A stretch of 64,000 bases of DNA from Perkinsus olseni (taxonomy: Eukaryota > Perkinsozoa > Perkinsida > Perkinsidae). The position numbers and the translations under genes were made by a program. Below are positions 22,028 through 36,396 of this stretch, piece after piece. Each line of letters starts with the position of its first letter. Within the stretch, counting starts at the first letter, position 1. The stretch lies in contig JABANP010000203.1 of the NCBI GenBank assembly GCA_013115135.1, positions 1 through 64,000 of the forward strand, given 5' to 3'. The notes under the pieces are model-generated. The model was given only the letters and a program-made list of their open reading frames with translations, was not told the DNA's origin and made no database searches.

Positions 22028-24881
22028 TCAGTTCCAGGTACTGGCCAGCATCCGATTCGGGTACTGACCCTTCAGATACGGGGTGGAACTACCTCCAGCT
22101 GTGGCGTTACCATCAGCACTAGTGGACGATGATGACATTGGGGTACGGTCAACGGAAGGAGGTGGCTGGCGAGATGGCGGTAGAGGTATAGCATCGATCT
22201 CTTGTTGCAACAGGACAAGAGGTGCCTTGCCTCGACGAGAATCATGAGCCTTCTCAGTAGGGCTAGCTATATTGTTAGGGCGGGATATATTCTCTGAAGA
22301 GCTGCCTCCCACCCACTTGCGCGTAGAGGGCTCCCATGCCGAGCCCCACTTCTGGGTAGAGGGCTCCCCTGCCGAACCCCACTTGTGGGTAGAGGGCTCC
22401 CCTGCCGAGGCCCACTTGTGGGTAGAGGGCTCCCATGCCGTTGCAAAGACACCGTTGCTGGATCTATCCCTTGGCCTCTCATCACTAGTATCGATAGAAG
22501 ACCACTGCGTCAGCCCAATGTGTCGTCGTAGCGATGATGACCGTTCTCTCGTATTCGTACGGTACCTGCCTATGATAATTCGACGGATAGTCGCAGCTCT
22601 GAGGACTACACCCCACCATGATGCATCCTCCTGATGACGAGGAGGCCGCGCAGGACTTGAATCAATAATATCGATGTCGCCAGTAGAATGGTCGAAGCGT
22701 AAGTAAAAGGTGCTAGGCCCCGAAGGCATGAGGGGATAATCCTGCTGCAAGGGGTTTGTAGTCGGATGAGGCTGCTGAGCTGATGGTGGTGGTAATGATG
22801 ATGATGACCAGTACTGGACTAGAGAGAAGTGACGCCGGTCCAGGAGGATATGGTCGAGTATCCTCCTCCGTTGGACCTCCACTGATGTTAAATTGGATAA
22901 GAATATCTCACACAAGCTGCAATACCATACACCAGCTTCAGTCAGCTCCTGGGATGCCGGGACTGTACCGTCACCGACGAGGATAGCCTGCCATACAGCA
23001 TCATCACCATAGAGATGCCCACCCCAGGGCTACTCACCACCAGTGACTTGGCATGGACTCTCATCTTGGCCTCCCAATGCTGCTGTTGTATATCATTATC
23101 ATCCGCATACCCTTGCCCAACGGCCCCAGCTGCTGCCCTCAGACTATGGTGGCGGGCTGTCGGTCTCATTGTACTATCAATCAACTGCCACGACGACTGG
23201 AGGATGGCCCCGGTATGTTGATGGTACAGCCCTCGACAAGTAACACAATACGATAATGATGTTAAACTATTCTATCTCTCACTACTACAGAGAGGTGCCG
23301 CCGCCAGATGAGTATCATCATCATCAGGGCAATAGTAGTAGTAGATATGAACACTAGCAGTACAGTGACTCAGCAGTGAGTGCATGGTACTCAAGTGTAA
23401 TACTCAATTGTATAATAGTGGTATGGTCATTATGGGGTTATGATCATGTAATTATTGTCATCATCATTACACCACCTCAGTGGAGACGTTACGTGTCGAT
23501 GGTGAGCTTGGTAATGAGGCTGCTGCGGACTCCCCCTGTCCTCCTCCTCCAGCAGCAGCAGCAGAAGCAGCCGCTCGGGGATTGTCGTTTCTATCCTTAT
23601 TCGTCGTTGCCTGAGTCGGTAAACGGTAACACAGTGCTAGCATCACAGCATCACGGCTAGCATGAAAGGTAACATGTAAGTAACACCTAGACACCATTAG
23701 CTTCTCATGCTCACCTGAGCGCTCTCCGGCTGCTGAGCTGGCGATGTCCTAGCAGCCTTCCTCGCTGGCGATGATGATGATGACGACCCAGCAACGCCAT
23801 CATCATCATCATTACCAACATCCCCACGCTGCCTTTTACCGCTGGTATCGGTAGCCTGACGACGGCCTAATCTGCCAACCCATAGCGACCCCTAATGCAG
23901 TACCTCAGCTCCAACATCCTGCTCATCAGTGTCATTACCCTCTCCATGCTCATCCTCCTTCGACTCCTCCTGCTGATGCTCTGCAGTTGCTGCTGCGGCC
24001 GCTGTAGCCCTCTCCCTCATAGCATCAGCAACTGCTGCTACCCATCTTTGATAGGCCCGTAGTTGCTCATGGTATTGGAGTTCAGCCAACTGTCGGGCCT
24101 CTCGAGGGGTGAGATTACGTCTGATCTCCGACGCACTGGGCTTCTCTACTGGGATGTCGGCGAGGAATGGTTGAGCTGATGCAGGTAGGACGGTTGCTGA
24201 GCAAAAGGACCATGCATGACCCGTGGTGAACACTGTCGGGGCCATGAGTTGCCAGGCCCGATTCGAAACTACTTCCTCTGATGATAAGCTCCGCAGCAGC
24301 AGCATGTATTCGGGCGGCAAGCGTACACACACTACTACTATTCCAACTACTACAGTCACTACTACTACCTGGAGGGCTCGGGTCCAGCCCAAGGGTCTTG
24401 GCAGCGTCGCCTTCGTCCTCCTCATCGTTCTTTGCACCTCCTCCCTGTTGCAATAAGGCAGCTGCTGCGGCTACAGCGGCTGCCGAGGACGATGATGCTC
24501 CACCTAACCACTCGTCAAACTATCAATGTTGGTGTACGTGAAACCATTACCATCTTCAGTGGGGGGTTGCTGCTGCTCCTTGACTCCTGGTATAACGGCA
24601 TTCTCTGCCGCCACTGTCCCATCCACATCAGTAGCAGTAACAGCACTATCATCAGCTATCACAGTGGATCCAGCCTGTGCTGTAGCAGTCCTCGGGGAGC
24701 CACCTTCCGTCGATGATACTGCCGCCGCCGCTGCTGCAGCAGCCAGAGCGGCGGCCTTCCGACGCGTTATGATACCCTCAGTTGGTGCATCTTTCTGTAC
24801 AGAATCCTCCTTGGTAGGGGTATCGTGAACCTTTGCCGGTGATGCAGGATGGGATGCTGCTTCTATGATATTGTCCGACAT
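22028..24881 (-). CDS. Unrecognised low-complexity protein with possible U1-type zinc finger
   Basis: Open blocks on the minus strand from ATG 24881 (MSDNIIEAASHPASPAKV) to stop 22028 seem to form one gene; joining is inferred. Order: an Ala-rich acidic N terminus; a conserved-looking block about 24300-24040 containing LTPREARQLAELQYHEQLRA; a Lys/Arg- and Asp-rich segment (about 23850-23710); a Gly/Ser/Ala-rich exon (about 23620-23470); then a block (23090-22800) with HWEAKMRVHAKSLV and GVWYCSLCEIFLSNL. The C-x2-C followed about 20 and 27 residues later by His (LDH, RRH) resembles a U1/matrin-type C2H2 finger, which would suggest RNA binding. An intron of about 50 bp (near 23035-22990) joins KSLV to AILVGDG. 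The end is a four-fold 11-residue repeat and a Ser/Pro tail. No family is claimed; it could be more than one gene. Confidence 0.45.
22310..22440 (-). repeat. 33-bp tandem repeat, four units, in coding frame
   Basis: Four near-identical 33-bp units run in frame on the minus strand and encode an 11-residue motif of the form (G/W)EPST(H/Q/R)KWGSA. Units differ by a few bases (for example Thr-Gln, Thr-His and Thr-Arg variants). The repeat sits near the C terminus of the unrecognised protein and probably arose by slippage or unequal exchange. Confidence 0.8.
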
Positions 24882-25079
24882 CTCAGAAGCGACAGCCCTT
24901 TGAAAAAGTATTCCTGCGGAGGAATGAGATCGTTCTGTGCTGCTTCAGTCCTCCAACCCATCGCTGAACGACGACGACGCACACCAACGATCGTTATAAC
25001 CTTATCTTAACTCAACCCAAAAAGTGTTGTTAGTGTTGAAACTCACAAAAATCACAAGCACCATCATGATGATGATCTA

Positions 25080-25717
25080 CTAGATGGCAGCAACAGGCCT
25101 TCTGATGTCAGAAGGAGATACAATAATACCATCCTCATCAGAGTAGAGCCAGTGGCCAGGTGTAAAGACAACACCGCCGAATTTAACGGCGACCTGAGGT
25201 TGACTCTGCGGTAGGACACAGGCGAGAAGATTCTCACATCGACATCTCCTATATCCTTTTTCTCGGTCTTGCGTGGATGAGCCCCCAGTGCCTTAACACC
25301 TATATCCATCTTATTAATAGCAGCAGAATCCCTTATATACCCGTAGACAACTACCCCTGCAACAAGGCATGATTCATACATCGGAGTGTAAATCCTGTGT
25401 CCTACCTGCCCAACCATTCTTAACAGCAGATGCTGCTATAAGGTCCCCCACTAGAGCCCTACGATTGCTGCCTCCACCATCAATGACCAACACCTGATGG
25501 TTGAATGGAGAGGAGGCCTTTGATGACGTTGTGGTAGTACCTCCCCTTTAGATGGGGTGCCCAACAGCTTCTTAACGAGACTGTTATCCTCATGGCACTT
25601 AACAGTCCGTATCTTACCACAGAACTGCTTCCTCATACCAAAACTGTGGAATAGAGGATCTACATACTCCACTGAGTCACCACACCAATCACATATATCA
25701 GCGGTAGACCATTCCAT
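25080..25717 (-). CDS. RraA-like protein / HMG-CHA aldolase fold (four exons)
   Basis: Exons are 25717-25541, 25493-25406, 25356-25238 and 25193-25080; all introns are GT-AG and phase-consistent, giving 165 aa (bacterial RraA is about 160). The protein aligns throughout with the RraA family: [98 protein letters not shown] and [20 protein letters not shown]. coli RraA inhibits RNase E; many relatives are metal-dependent 4-hydroxy-4-methyl-2-oxoglutarate/oxaloacetate lyases. The Arg-Asp pair in YIRDS is the metal/substrate site of the lyases, so an enzyme role is more likely than RNase E control. The sequence style is bacterial and suggests old gene transfer followed by intron gain. It is divergent from TIMELESS, about 900 bp away. 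Confidence 0.88.
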
Positions 25718-26616
25718 GCTTGCAGAAGAGCGTGCAATAGAAAACAACAACAACAACACCTGCAGTAGTACAAGTGCCAGTTGTGACCTCTCCTTCGACA
25801 CTGTCCTCTCCAGTACTATCAATACAACCTCACCCAGCACTATTTCATCCATTCAGAGGAGTATTTTATTCAGAGGCACCGGATTAAGGGCAGACAAGCC
25901 TGGGCGGTGATGCTTAACACCCCACTGCACGCAGGTACCATCACGTACTGTGGACAATATTGTATTTTAATATGCTGTAAAAGTTCTTGTTACCATCTAG
26001 GATCGCGGCAAACTAGCAGTAGAAGCTATCATATTCATTCGTTATTATTCCGGGAATCGTCGTAAAATTCAAAATGGCAAAACATGTGACAGCAATTTCG
26101 CTCCGCTGTGCAGATTGGATGATGCTGAAGTTGCGCAGCTGTAAGTTGGTACGATAAATCAGTTGTTTAAGTATGTTTGAAGGCCTCGTAGAGTACCTCA
26201 CCAACCTCTCATCCAAGGATTCAGTATATGGCCAGATTGTGAGTGGCGTACCTGAAAGCTTACGAACAGGTAGTAGAATGAAGCTACGACGACTACTGCT
26301 AGTGACTGCTACCTCCTACATTCAGTAATCCTAGTGCTGATGTTCCTACACATCGTAGCCTTCAGTATATGGGGAATGGTATTCTTCAAGGATTGGTAGT
26401 AACACTTGCGGATGTTGCGGTTGGCTAGCTCATACTGCCGTCGTTTAGCTTCATCAAAGCCCCCAAGCCACCAGTATTGAGTAATGCTGCTAAGACTTTG
26501 CAGCATAAGAAGACGAAGTAGAATTACTATGGTTACTACTGCTTTTTCTGAGTGTAATGTCATTTGCTGTGTTATAGTGAATACCCTTGTCTGATGGAAG
26601 TTCTCACGCGTTGTTG
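25718..26616. other. Divergent intergenic region between RraA-like gene and TIMELESS
   Basis: About 900 bp between two divergent start codons. Open frames are short. One minus-strand frame (25718-25852) is the read-through of the RraA 5' side and is rich in Leu/Val without a clear start. On the plus strand a 50-residue frame from about 26175 (MFEGLVEYLTNLSS) could be a 5' exon or chance. No regulatory motif was identified. Confidence 0.4.
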
Positions 26617-29600
26617 ATGCCGTCCCGTCCTGCTCCCGAGCCTTCGGAAGAGGATGAGGTGGTTGATCTAGAAGACGATGAGATGGAGGAGGGGTATACA
26701 ATTGATCTCGAGGAGGATAAGAGTTTAGAGGAAGAGCTACATTGCTCTGTTGAAGTAGTATATATCATGAGGGTCGTAGGTTGTTGAGTGGTATCATGTT
26801 GTTACGACCAGGGCCTTGGATGCTGGCATGCTGTTGATAATGAACAAGTATACCTAGCACCTAGTGATGCATTCGAGTGCATCAGGGATCTATTGAGGGC
26901 CTTTAGAGAGGATGTTGGTAACAGTACAGCCATTAGCGTTGGGTAAGGGTTATGGTGTAGGTACATCTAGACGAGTGCATCGGTTACTTGGTAAATGGGA
27001 TGTTGTTAAGCAAAAGTTGGTACCAATGTTAATTAGTCATAGGGATGACTTGGACGATAAGTGCTTCCAAATACTCAAGCTTATGGTTATCCTCACTATG
27101 CCTGTTAACAAAGGCGATAATAGCGCCTACTGTCGTTCCTCACTGACGGCTCAGTTCCTAGATACCCCGGAGCTTGATACACATTTACAGTATTTACAGA
27201 ATTATAAGGCAGCTATCGGCCTTAATGAGGATGTACTTACTATATTCATGACCATCTTGGATCAGTGCGTTGGCACGAGTCTTATTATAAACGAAGAACC
27301 ATCAAGTACTCATCAAAATCGGTTGGGGCTCGGTACTGTCATTACTTCCATCAGGTAGTACGCAGGAAGTAGTGGATGATGCAACCAAGCGCTTGAGGGC
27401 TCAACAACAGGAACTGGTAAGTTACGTGGTCCATAGCTGACCGCTTGACTAGTAGTAGCCGGTTGTTGTTGTTGGTTAGGTTTTCACGTTGGTTCGTAAC
27501 TTGTTGGAGATACCCGATCCTAGGCCTGGGGACCCTGGCTTCAACCCAGCCCATCGCAATCTACAGATGACTATGCTGCAGGAGCTCTATGAATCCGGCT
27601 TCTTAGACTTTGCAGTACTTGTTATGGAGAACGCCCTGAGTAGTGTATCATGCGGTAGCATTACTCGTATATCATCATATCTTATCCTAGGTGGCCCTGC
27701 TCCTACTATCAACAGGAATAAACAGTTGCTGTGGCTATACTTCGAGATACTATATCATGCTTGTGCCAAGATACGGCCGATGGACTTGGTAGTATGCTGT
27801 CCGCTGACGTGTGCCTCTATAGTTCGTCTTACTACGGTCAGATAACCATTGATGCTCGCTTTAAACCAGACCTCACGGCCCTCATCAATCGTAGTATCCT
27901 CACACATGCAGCATCACGCCCTATAATGACCAGGCATAGTAGATTTGGTAAAAGAGTTGCTGTTAATAGTAAGATAATGCCCAGCGTACACACCAATGTT
28001 ATGAACCTGCTTACCTTAGTGTCCAATGACGGGCCTTCATCCGGCGTTACGGCCGGGGGTACTGCCACCAAACAGCTCATGTAGTAGTAGGAGTATAAGG
28101 CGGACTACAGCCCTTCCCTTTTTAGAGCTGGTAGACAGCGACACTACCGCAATAAGTTGGTCGATGAGGCTCCCAATGTATTCCAGGTAACTTCCGATAT
28201 TTTGATGCACTCGGCAGTTTATCATCTCCTACCATTAGGATCGGACCTTCACTGATGTTGATGTCGGATCGAAGGTGCCAACGGTGGGTGATGACCCCGG
28301 TGGGGCGTTACAGGAGGTTATTTCCGCGGATGGGGGTATCAGTTAGTACTATCATCACTTGCAAGCATTCCACTATCGCAGGTGTGTCTATGATCAACTT
28401 GGCGGTGTGGGAGAAGTTCCTTAGAAGCTTTGCATCATTCATTGTTGATATGATAGACCGAGTAAGGCTACTACCTCTACTGAACTCGGGCTTATCGAAG
28501 TATCAGGTATTTGCCGGTATCACGGCTGCTGTTATCAAGGCGATCACTGATAGTGAGGTAGAGCAGGAATATGATGTGGTAATGCCTGGGCCTACTACCA
28601 CCTCAGCCCACCATGCATGTCCTCGGAGTAGGTGAGGGCTCTCAACTTCATAGCATGGGCTCTAGATTTCCAAAGGCAGAGCCATGAGTACCATGTAGCA
28701 GCCATCAACCGTGATAGGGCGGCTGCTGTGGCGAGAGCAAATCAAGCAGGGACGCCCTTACCACCGCCGGTGGAGCTGACGGAGGTATGCTCAGTACTAG
28801 CTATTGTGATGAAGGGGCGCATGTTGTTAGATGGTCATCGATATCACCTCCGTGGAGCCTGCCCTGAATGTTGAAGCTACAGAGTTAGTAGCTAGGCAGC
28901 TGAGGGTGCATTCTAAGGAGGCTAAGAGCTTGAAGAAGGGAGGCGCTAGGAATGTTGTGGTATTGAGAGCACTATTGGAGCAGATTAGAATGGTATGGGG
29001 ACAAGCGGTTATTGTGATGATGGTTACCTTCCTGTGAACAGATACGTACATGTCTACGCTCACCTGACAAGGAGACTGCTCATGTTGCCGATATGTTATT
29101 GAGCAATGTGTTGTATGAAGATGTACAGACCCAGTTGGTATGGCTATGCAAAACTGGCTTTAAGAGTACCGTAGCTGATCCTAGAGTTCTCACACTCAGT
29201 AGTGATGGGTCTCGATGTCACTTACGCCACTGTTTGAAGTATAGGTGTCCAATGCCTGGCTGAACTACTGAAAGCTATGGATAAGGTGGTACGGCAGACG
29301 GATAACAAATATAAGTTTGCCGCGGGGAAGCGGAGGCGTCGACGAAAAGGGGGACGAAAAGGGAGACGAGGGAAATCCAAGAAGTCCGCTGGTGTTGAGC
29401 ATACGGAGGAAGGGGAGGATGGTAGGGATAGTTGGTAGTTGGTGTTACGAGGTCATGGCGCAGGACGGGAAATGGATAGTGACGAGGAGGAAGAGGAGGA
29501 AAGTGGTGATGTGGATGACTATGATAACATACGAGCTACTGATACCTCGAAGGAAGCTGTAAGGAAGTGATGCAGATGGAGTGGTATCATCACGATTAGT

Positions 29601-31421
29601 TTTCATCATCAGATACTGATGGACTTAGCACATACTGATACTATTAATAACCTAATGTATATGCTAGGTGACGGGTATCTAACCAATGGACCATCAATCA
29701 ATAGAGACTGCGTCTATCTACTCACACAGATGATAACCCTTAGGGTAGTAGTACTATCTACACCGGTCCTTCGATGTATCTTTTTCCTTTCTATCTCAGC
29801 CATGCAACATAGCATTCTTTTTCCAACTATCTCATTTAATAGTACTACATAAAGTACTGACGGATCCCAAAGTCCACGTGAACCCTCAACAACACAGTGA
29901 TGTGATAAGTAGGGTATTGTCATCATTATCGTGATATTATACTATGGCTCATGCTTAGAGTTTTGTCTCGCGGTGGCCAAAAGGTTCCTCCAAAACGCTA
30001 TGAAGACTAGCTGTCTCTATGTAGAGGCTATTTTTCCTAAGTTACGGGGAGGAAGGTGGGAATCCATCTTGGGGTATCTTCTCCATCATCATTGTGTATC
30101 AGAGGAGGGCAGCTGATGTCTATGGAGGCTGAGTTCACTGGTATACTAACTGATTATCAAGACGATGATAGTAAGGATATACTCGAGCGCATGCATGAGG
30201 GAGAAGCGTAAGTCAGGCTGGTTGGCGGTCTCGGATTCCCCGAGCGGGCGTTCCGGATTCCGCGTGATACTGCGTTTTCGTTGAACTGACCAACCCTGCA
30301 CCAAATTGATAATAGTAATGCTGGACTTTAAAATTGAACCGCTGTTTAACAGTCTTGTCGATGGCACTCCTCGCAGACCTCCTCATGAATGATTCCACTC
30401 GTAGTGTTCATTACAATAAAGCCACCTCCATAAGAATCGTGTCGATTATCATGGTGGTCATCACGGTGGTACATGTCATAGTTACGAGACTATGAAGGCC
30501 GCAGCTAGTGGTAAGGTGCTAGAAGAAGTATCCTCTGGCCCACCGTGGTCAGGAGGAAGAGGACGAGCTTCTGAGGAGGTTATGGGAGGACTATAAACAT
30601 GCTCCTGGATAGATACGGCATTATTGCGATCAATCTGCCAGTACACGAGTGAGGATCCAGAATCACCCGCCATCCTTGGTTATTCTTCGTCGGTCAGTGA
30701 TGGATACGAACGCCTAGCATCGGACGTTAAGAGTAGACTCGCGGAGATCGGTATCGCCACGCGGCAGGAAGGGCAGGATGATGATGAGGGTGGAGAGGAA
30801 GAGGGTGAGTGTATTGCCGGTCATCATAGACGACATGTGCACATCAAAGGTGATGGTGAAAGGGAAGCTCACGAGGAGGAGGACGAGAATGGCTCTTCCG
30901 ATCGGGAGGCAGAGGATGACGAGGACGACGACGATGAGGATGGATTCGATATTGATAGGATCAGAAATCTTCATCATTCTGGTCGTCGAGAGGAGGAGAG
31001 TGAGGATGATGCCGTCGGGTTCAGTGACGACGAGGATGATGATGATGAAAATGACGATGATAATGATGACGATAATGAGAACTCACCGGGAGAGGCTAAT
31101 AAGGTTCCTCCCGCTGACCATGATGTTCCAATGCCCGAAAGCAGCAGCGGGAGTAGCAGCTCTGGGGCTGATGTCTTCGAAGTGGAGCCAGGTCTAGCAG
31201 GTAAGTGTATGTATTACTCACGCAGGAAGTTCCAGTCCTTGCCAGATAATCTACCTGAGTTTGAGGAGTTACGACTTGGTCTGGGCAAACTGCTAGAGGA
31301 GGTCTCCGCCGACGGTTCCTCTATCCTCACATCAGAAGAGCTGGCGATGCTGGGTCCGAAGGCCATCGAGCTACTGCGGGATGCTGGTGTGCCGGCTCCT
31401 TCTCTCTGCTCACCACCGTAA
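26617..31421 (+). CDS. TIMELESS/TOF1 replication-fork protection factor
   Basis: A long multi-exon gene. ATG 26617 opens an acidic N terminus (PSEEDEVVDLEDDEMEEGY). The TIMELESS N-terminal domain follows: AFECIRDLLRAFRED, then HRLLGKWDVVKQKLVPMLIS (about 26980), LKLMVILTMPVN (27080), LQYLQNYKAAIGLNEDVL (27190), then NRNKQLLWLYFEILYHACA (27712) and RHSRFGKRV (27930), the family's RHSRFGG landmark. The middle part has KFLRSFASFIVDMIDRV (28410). A Lys/Arg patch lies near 29320-29400. The C-terminal TIMELESS-type segment QEEEDELLRRLWEDYKHAPG (about 30550) is followed by a strongly acidic tail (about 30770-31090) ending at 31421. TIMELESS with TIPIN travels with the CMG helicase, slows forks at lesions and supports checkpoint signalling. 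It could be split into two genes by errors, but family order is kept throughout. CDPK begins 123 bp downstream on the same strand. Confidence 0.85.
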
Positions 31422-31544
31422 TTTACTGTATTATCATGCATATCACGTTTCTCAACGGCCGCCGTTGTTCTGTTAAACAGTAGTGACAATCTAGTGTTCT
31501 TGTTACCGTTGATTGTTGTTATTATCACATCATAATTTAGCATC

Positions 31545-33583
<2,039 letters not shown>

Positions 33584-34923
33584 AAAGAAGATTGATTCAT
33601 TCATATGCTGAATCAGATTTATATTCACGTTTCTCTACTTCCCGATTTCTGTGATGATAATAATACACTTCAGTTTTCTCAATGATAGATTCAGGTTGTT
33701 AACACTTCTATCATTCTTCTTGCTACCCATCTGGTGTAGTCCACTTCTGTCCTTGATACGTCGTTTGGTCTACAGTATTTTAAGGACGGTATGTAAACGG
33801 CGGCCCGTTGTATTGCTCCTAGTAGTATTCTCGGCGGCGACCGCCTATCTTGTTCGCTCTTGTTACCACTGCTGACCAACTGTTACTGATAAAGGTATAC
33901 ACGATTTTAGTTGTGCGTGTTGTGCTTCCTCATCCTTTCCATGGTCACTGCGTTGTCGCGTTGGACTGTTGGAGTGGTGGGAATTCATCGACTGCTGCGG
34001 ACCAGCAACTCACGGACTTTCGATGGTAAACTGATGAGAGTCATAACCATGATATTTAAAAGATGGTGGACGCCTTAGCCATCATGGCCCTGCTTTGATA
34101 GTAGGCATGATCACCAAGTCGTTCTCACCGCCTCTAGGCAATGCAAACAATCATCTACACGTTGACCATACCTACACAGCACATAGGGTAAGGGGTACCC
34201 AAGCCGGTGCTATGGTGTTTCGGTCTAAATAGCCCCCAACCCACCCGACGCCGATGGAACCATGCTCAAGCGCCGTTCCCTGGTCATTCGGTGAATCGTC
34301 CAGTGTTCTGTCAACAATCTGACAACATAGTGAACTGTGTTCAACCCATTATACTTAGGAATCGTTAGGAAAGAGTTCAATGATTGCTTCAGATGGTGAT
34401 GCATGACAAGGATTTTATCATCAAATAGCCTACCCTTATGGTAGTAGTCAGGGCAAGGATGATACCGTTTCTCATCATTAGCAGCGGTACAGATAATATT
34501 TAAAAGCAGTAATTCAGACGTTGGGTATGTTATCCACATTAGACTTCGGATGCATGTCTAAGTATAATTATTATTATCATCATTATCACTCATCATTTCG
34601 AATGGGGGTTCATCAATTCCAAGCTACAGTGCAATCGATCAAGTATGCGCATGCGTGCAAAACCGACGATCGGGCGGAGCGATGCGCATAAAGATATCAC
34701 TATTTTCTATTTTCTAGCTCCGCACTCAACCTCCTGGGGGTGTTGAATAGACCTCTCCTGAAAATGAGGAGCGCTCCCAGGATTGAATTCAACGTGTAAA
34801 ATACGCTCCTGAGAGCGTTCTTGAAACTCAGGAGAGATCTACTGCACACGCGTCCTGCTTAGCCGTTCTACGATCAATTTATCACTTACAGTTTTGTGGA
34901 TTCCTTGTTGTCCCTGCGATATC
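33584..34923. other. Intergenic between CDPK and ALAD
   Basis: About 1.3 kb with no supported gene. It is the most AT-rich stretch of the window with scattered short frames (for example 33651-33875) that are hydrophobic but unlike any family. Nested palindromes occupy 34753-34836, about 90 bp upstream of the ALAD start codon, and are listed separately. Confidence 0.5.
34753..34836. repeat. Nested inverted repeats upstream of ALAD
   Basis: An outer 9-bp inverted repeat (CTCTCCTGA at 34753-34761 and TCAGGAGAG at 34828-34836) encloses a 10-bp palindrome TTGAATTCAA (about 34783-34792) and a 6-bp-stem hairpin ACGCTC-CTGA-GAGCGT (34803-34818). A further CTCCT/AGGAG stem lies at about 34755-34771. 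It may be a small mobile-element relic or a regulatory structure for the ALAD transcript; function is unknown. Confidence 0.55.
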
Positions 34924-36396
34924 ATGTCCTGCTCCAATTCCTCCTCATCAACTCCTACTGCCCCTGCTGTGGCCTTACCTCGCACCAAACTACATGCATC
35001 ACTATTCCATCCTGCATGCCGGGAATGGCTCGAACCTCATATTCACTCGTCTCAGCTCATCTGGCCTGTTTTTGTAACACTCAAGGTTGAAGATAAGGAG
35101 ATACCAGGTTTTAGGTAGTAATGGGGTCTTCGTCATCGTTATCCTTATTCCGACGTTCAATAGCTGTCTTATTTAGTCCCAATATGCAGTATGGCCGAGG
35201 TGTTGATGGAAGCTACCCTGGGCTTATCGATGAGCTCAGAGAACTGGAGAAGAAGGGTTTGAGGCATGTCATGTAGTATTATCAGTACATTGTGTAGACC
35301 GTTGTTGTTTACACATGATTGTATGTGTAGGTTATTTGGCGTGGTAGAGGATAAGGACCCTCGTGCTGGTATGGCTGATGCTGATACATGCCCAGTTGTT
35401 GAGTGTATCAAAGTCATCAAGTAAGAATGTCAGTATCATTGACGGTTATTACTTAGAGTTCCCTGGTCAGGTCACACCGAGAGCTATCGAGTATGTGTGT
35501 TTTAGCAGACGTATGCATGTGCGAGTATACGTCGCATGGACACTGTGGTATCCTGAGGACCGTGAATGGAGAGGAATGTAATACATTAGTCGTAGACTTA
35601 CCATCATAGACTCTCACAGGTATCGACAATAAGCGCACGGTTTGTCGCCTTGCGGATATCGCATTGAAGTATGCCATGGCTGGTGCGGATGTTGTTTGCC
35701 CATCGGATATGATGGACTCCCGCGTGGCGACTATTCGTGATAGTCTCGATTCTCACGGCTATGAGCATGTGCAGATCATGTCTTATACCAGCAAAAAGGC
35801 CAGTGTCATGTAAGCGCCAAGAGACAAGCTGCTCTAGAGCTTTCACTGTATCAATCCCCTAGGTATGCTCCTTTCCGTGACGCTGTTGACTCGACCTTCA
35901 AGGGTGACCGCAAGCGCTATCAGCACCCAGTTGGCTCATCGTCCATTGCTATGCGAGCTTTGGAGCGTGATCTTGCTGAAGGTAGTACCTTGGGTTCTGC
36001 TGCTCTCGGTGTGTCCTATTGGCAAGATTATTCGTCATGCCTAGGTGCTGACATGGCAATTGTCAAGCCGTGCCTGTTTTACGGGGACATCATACGCCAG
36101 TTCAAGGAATCCTGTAACATCCCCATCGTGGCCTATGTAGTTAGTGGAGAGTAAGGCTGTAGTCACAAAGTCTATTTTCCTCTCATTGTCCTCCGTTGTA
36201 GGTATAAAATGCTCTACGACTACGGCCAGGCAACGGGGGATATGAACGCAGTTGTTCGAGAAGCCCATATCTCGCTACTCAGAGCTGGGGCTACAGTGAG
36301 TTCTGTTGCACCTGGAGACTTGGATAATGCATTCACTGTTAGGTTATTATTACCTACTTCGCTCCATTTATTCTGGATAACCTCAATCGATGGTGA
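34924..36396 (+). CDS. Delta-aminolevulinate dehydratase (porphobilinogen synthase), zinc type
   Basis: ATG 34924 and stop 36396, with several short introns. Landmarks in order: LHASLFHPACREWLEPH, LIWPVFVT, then a Cys-rich site DVCMCEYTSHGHCG (about 35513-35560), MAGADVVCPSDMMDSR (35675), the first catalytic lysine in IMSYTSKKAS (35775), YAPFRDAVDSTFKGDRKRYQ (35867), the Schiff-base lysine in GADMAIVKPCLFYGDIIRQF (36045) and AYVVSGEYKMLYDYG. The end FAPFILDNLNRW follows an intron at 36295-36341. The enzyme condenses two 5-aminolevulinate molecules to porphobilinogen in haem synthesis. The three cysteines mark the zinc-dependent animal/fungal/bacterial form, unlike the magnesium-dependent plant-type ALAD of apicomplexan apicoplasts. 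No targeting peptide is obvious from ATG 34924; upstream in-frame GTG 34894 adds only ten residues. All catalytic residues look intact. Confidence 0.92.

Noticed and set aside
24040..24881. SWI3/SMARCC-like chromatin subunit
   Set aside because: The Ala-rich stretch gave a superficial resemblance, but no SWIRM or SANT motif is visible.
33651..33879. Small hydrophobic open frames after CDPK on both strands
   Set aside because: No homology, AT-rich sequence, no splice or start context; likely chance frames.
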